Below, one piece after another: positions 61,591-64,000 of a stretch of 64,000 nt of DNA. The DNA comes from Guyanagaster necrorhizus. Lineage: Eukaryota; Basidiomycota; Agaricomycetes; Agaricales; Physalacriaceae. Where the stretch lies: positions 918,878 to 982,877 of the forward strand of contig NW_025064893.1 in assembly GCF_019112545.1 (NCBI RefSeq), written 5' to 3'. How positions within the stretch are numbered: the first letter of the stretch is position 1; each line of letters starts with the position of its first letter. A program made the translations under genes and the position numbers. The notes under the pieces are model-generated. The model was not told the origin of the DNA. It did not search any database and was given only the letters and a program-made list of their open reading frames with translations.

Positions 61591-61935
61591 CTACGCCGAC
61601 GGTGTCGCTTGCGCATTTTCAACAGTTGAAAATTGTCTGCGGGAAAGGAAAGTCAGATCTGTGGATAGAGGTGCTGGTAACGGTCTACTCACGTGACAGT
61701 AAACGGAAACTCAGTCGTTGTCAGGTACGGGCTCGTTGGGATGAGCGTCCACTCGATCCTGGTGAAGGTCAAAGTCGACATGGGGATGACTTCGCCTCTT
61801 TCCTCCATGGCGGGGGCCTACGCGAACACCAATGAAAAATGAAAAAAAGACTAGAAGAGATAGAGAGGTACGCACTGCGTTCACCAAGGTCGCGGCTAGA
61901 GTAAGAGCGATTGCAAGGCGAGTGAAGTATGTCAT
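61591..61935 (-). CDS. Small secreted protein, cysteine-free
   Basis: Minus strand, ATG 61935 gives MTYFTRLAIALTLAATLVNA, a clear signal peptide. An intron (donor GTGCGT, acceptor GCGTAG) joins in phase 0 to APAMEERGEVIPMS, TRIEWTLIPTSPYLTTTEF and PFTVT; a second intron (GTGAGT to CCGCAG) leads to QFSTVENAQATPSA and TAG at 61591. About 76 residues; the mature part has no cysteines and is rich in Thr and Pro. An alternative acceptor would end in DFPFPQTIFNC. Small size and a signal peptide make it a candidate small secreted protein. No family recognised. Confidence 0.5.
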
Positions 61936-63213
61936 TTTATCCTGGTCTTTGGTTTGTTGGGGGGATTCTGTCAATGGTCTGCCCTGGCTTTTTAAGTACC
62001 AATCGCCCCTGGCAGGACCTTATGGGTTCGACCGAAGATAGAAATGGATTCCACTCGTAGTCCAGGACCCCATCGAGATAGAGCGTCTCTCAAAGAGAAT
62101 TCCCTAACTGTGTAGACGCGAGCAGCCGGAAAAAAAAAAAGCACCGGTCGCAGAAAATCACGCTGCGCTTATTGAATGCATTGACAAATACTGAACTGCG
62201 TTCAGGTCCCACTTAGTAGTATAAAGTCGCCTTTGAAAAGCGACGACGCCCACCGCGACTGGCGACTCTGCGCTAGGGAAGGGTAGCATTCCATCGGTGG
62301 TTAAATGCAAGAAGCAGTTTCTATGTACCGAAGAAGAGACCCGGCAGTGAGGTGCTGACATTGAGGTATATAAGCGTCAGAAGCCAAGGATCGAAACGGG
62401 ATCATTAAACTTAAAATTGTTGACCTTGAGGACGCTGTCCCGCAGATGACAAGCGCATAATGCGTGAGTGACCTTTTCCTGCAAAAGGGAAGGTCCGAGT
62501 GTAGTTCGCACAAGATGCGGTTATATATAAGCGACAGGTTGGAGATTGACAAAGACATCTTTGACAAGAGAATGACTAAGTCCTGCTGTAGTTATAAGAA
62601 TAGGTCAGTGGAAGCAATCCTGGGCGTAACGATGACATACTCGGTCATGCGTCCTTTTTGCCGGCGATTCTACCTCTGCAGTAGTCAAATGGGGAACTTG
62701 AGAAGACTTTCGGTCCCGTGGCTGCGGAGATGTTGAGATGTGGACAATATTATTGAGGTTGTCGACAATACTGTCGTTATGGTCCCGTGGCTGCGTTATG
62801 GTAACCTTTGTTGTCGCTCGAGGGTGACGAACCGGTTAAACGGTCATGACTTGGATCAGATGCACGGAGCTAAATCACCTTATATTCGTCATCCATCTCA
62901 ACGTCTTGTTCCAATGATCTTGGAGGTCGTATGCTACACAGTTCCATCTAACAGTAGTAATAAACAGGGATGGTATTGAGCAGATAAGATCTAGATAAAG
63001 GGAGAGGGTATCGGAAAGTTCCATTGAGAGCGAAAACAACGATACCGCATGAATGGTCGTCAAGGCCCTACCATGCGTTGCATCGTGTCAAAGTGAAAAC
63101 GGTCGACTGAAACGTAAAGATATGTAGAAAAGATGAATGTGACGAAGAAAGCGAATAAAAACCAGAAGACAACCTGCCTGAAAAGCAGATTCGTCATCCA
63201 TATCGACCCAGAC
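61936..63213. other. Intergenic; nothing recognised
   Basis: About 1.3 kb upstream of the small secreted gene and downstream of the membrane gene at 63214. Apart from the short repeat listed, nothing stands out; a pure A tract lies near 62132. Confidence 0.4.
62712..62795 (+). repeat. 15-bp direct repeat
   Basis: GGTCCCGTGGCTGCG occurs exactly at 62712-62726 and 62781-62795, 69 bp apart. The intervening sequence has a related GTCGACAATA-type phrase, suggesting a diverged tandem duplication. Confidence 0.5.
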
Positions 63214-63810
63214 CTATGTCTTCTTTTCTGACACTGCCGTTTCCTTCGCTTCATCCCAAACACTTGACATGAACATAGGTCCTCTCTCAAGATCTTCATC
63301 TACCTTCCATGGCCACAAGGACACCACGACTTTGCTGAGGACGATAACCCCAATCATACCTCCAACGATCTCAACCTCCAAGATAAGGGCAGCACACACA
63401 TGACCAAGGAGCCCAAAGACTCGCTCGGAAATATCCTTTGGTGACTCTAAGCCAAATCCGCCACTGTACAGAGCGTGGTTGAATGCAACGCCCAAAGAGA
63501 ACAAGGATAGATAGACATCCTGAACCAACTCCCATCGCCACTCACTCGGGACCGCAGGCGCATTAGGAAATGGCACAAAATAGGCCAAAGACTTGACTGC
63601 ACCGAGAAGGAGTGTTGTGAATGTAAGGTACATGAACAGAATGATAGAGACCGCAAACAGCGCTGAGGATAGAAACCAGAGCTGTGTGGCGACAACGTTG
63701 GCGAACGGCGATGGCAAGAATGCCAGAAAATTTATGCCTTCAAGAAAGAAAACATAAATTCCAACGAGATAGTAGGGCGTTTTCAACGCGTATGCGCCTG
63801 GTGAAGTCAT
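63214..63810 (-). CDS. Hypothetical four- to five-pass membrane protein
   Basis: Intronless minus-strand frame, ATG 63810 (MTSPGAYALKTPYYLVG), stop TGA at 63214, 198 residues. Hydrophobic segments: YYLVGIYVFFLEGINFLAFL, QLWFLSSALFAVSIILFMYL, TLLLGAVKSLAYFV and, after a short linker, VFGLLGHVCAALILEVEIVG with MIGVIVLSKVVVSLW. The tail is acidic and charged. No residues suggest an enzyme or channel class, and I do not recognise the family; an organelle or plasma-membrane protein is likely. Confidence 0.65.
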   Translation of the reverse strand: MTSPGAYALKTPYYLVGIYVFFLEGINFLAFLPSPFANVVATQLWFLSSALFAVSIILFMYLTFTTLLLGAVKSLAYFVPFPNAPAVPSEWRWELVQDVYLSLFSLGVAFNHALYSGGFGLESPKDISERVFGLLGHVCAALILEVEIVGGMIGVIVLSKVVVSLWPWKVDEDLERGPMFMSSVWDEAKETAVSEKKT

Positions 63811-64000
63811 TGTGGTCCGTCGTCAAATTCCGCTGTGAGGCACAGGGCGAACATTCAGCACAGCCCTCTGCACCGCCACAGGTTTCGGATTATTCCGTCT
63901 TTACAAAGTCTACAAATTTGCCAACAATTTTATGGGGTAGGACCTACTCCGATTTTTTTCCTGCCAGTATCCTTGGCGACCCCACCATGCGCCTGGTTTT
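63811..64000. other. Upstream region of the last gene, window edge
   Basis: 190 bp holding the presumed promoter of the minus-strand membrane gene, cut by the window end. Nothing else seen. Confidence 0.4.

Overview
This is a nuclear genome window from a fungus, most likely an Agaricomycete (mushroom-forming basidiomycete). The evidence is dense introns of about 45-60 nt with GT..AG (and some GC..AG) borders, two nuclear tRNA-Glu genes, and several proteins of basidiomycete type: two DUF6533-like membrane proteins, a polyporopepsin-like aspartic protease relic and two uncharacterised secreted families. There are no operons; neighbouring genes are convergent, divergent or tandem. All spliced models were built by hand from frame continuity and splice signals, so exon borders are predictions.

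Layout. 0-10 kb: a small gene with a KPFKTPFK-type motif (873-1766), then two paralogous DUF6533-like multi-pass membrane genes in inverted orientation (3146-5099 plus, 7609-9576 minus) flanking tRNA-Glu(UUC) and the SNF1/AMPK beta subunit (5807-7297). 10-25.7 kb: gene-poor, with EMC2 (14334-15467), a MITE-like element (15940-16116), an aldo-keto reductase (16443-17603), a tRNA-like relic and one weak candidate gene. 25.7-40 kb: a zinc-finger regulator carrying both C2H2 fingers and a Zn2Cys6 cluster (25699-28429), a GFA-type enzyme (30060-30782), tRNA-Glu(CUC), an aspartic protease relic, a thioesterase-like gene (36135-37359, minus) and a secreted protein of unknown function (38706-39957). 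40-64 kb is gene-dense: a C2H2 protein with a poly-Glu tract, another secreted unknown, AVL9, ORC6, a MYND protein, a multi-pass membrane protein, NAD(P)HX epimerase (NNR1), an S28 serine peptidase, a sirtuin gene, a small secreted protein and a short membrane protein.

The most striking gene is 57837-60537. It encodes two complete HST2-like sirtuin domains fused in one reading frame by an internal tandem duplication of about 1.18 kb. The first domain keeps the catalytic His. The second has Arg in its place and has lost other active-site motifs, while keeping the zinc cysteines and the core NAD-binding motifs: an active sirtuin fused to a probable pseudo-sirtuin. Both halves keep the same 8-nt microexon and the same GC-AG intron.

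Functionally the window mixes housekeeping (EMC2, ORC6, AVL9, SNF1 beta, NNR1), NAD-related functions (NNR1, the sirtuin, the aldo-keto reductase), secreted products and regulators. The long gene-poor tracts show no recognisable coding domains by eye.
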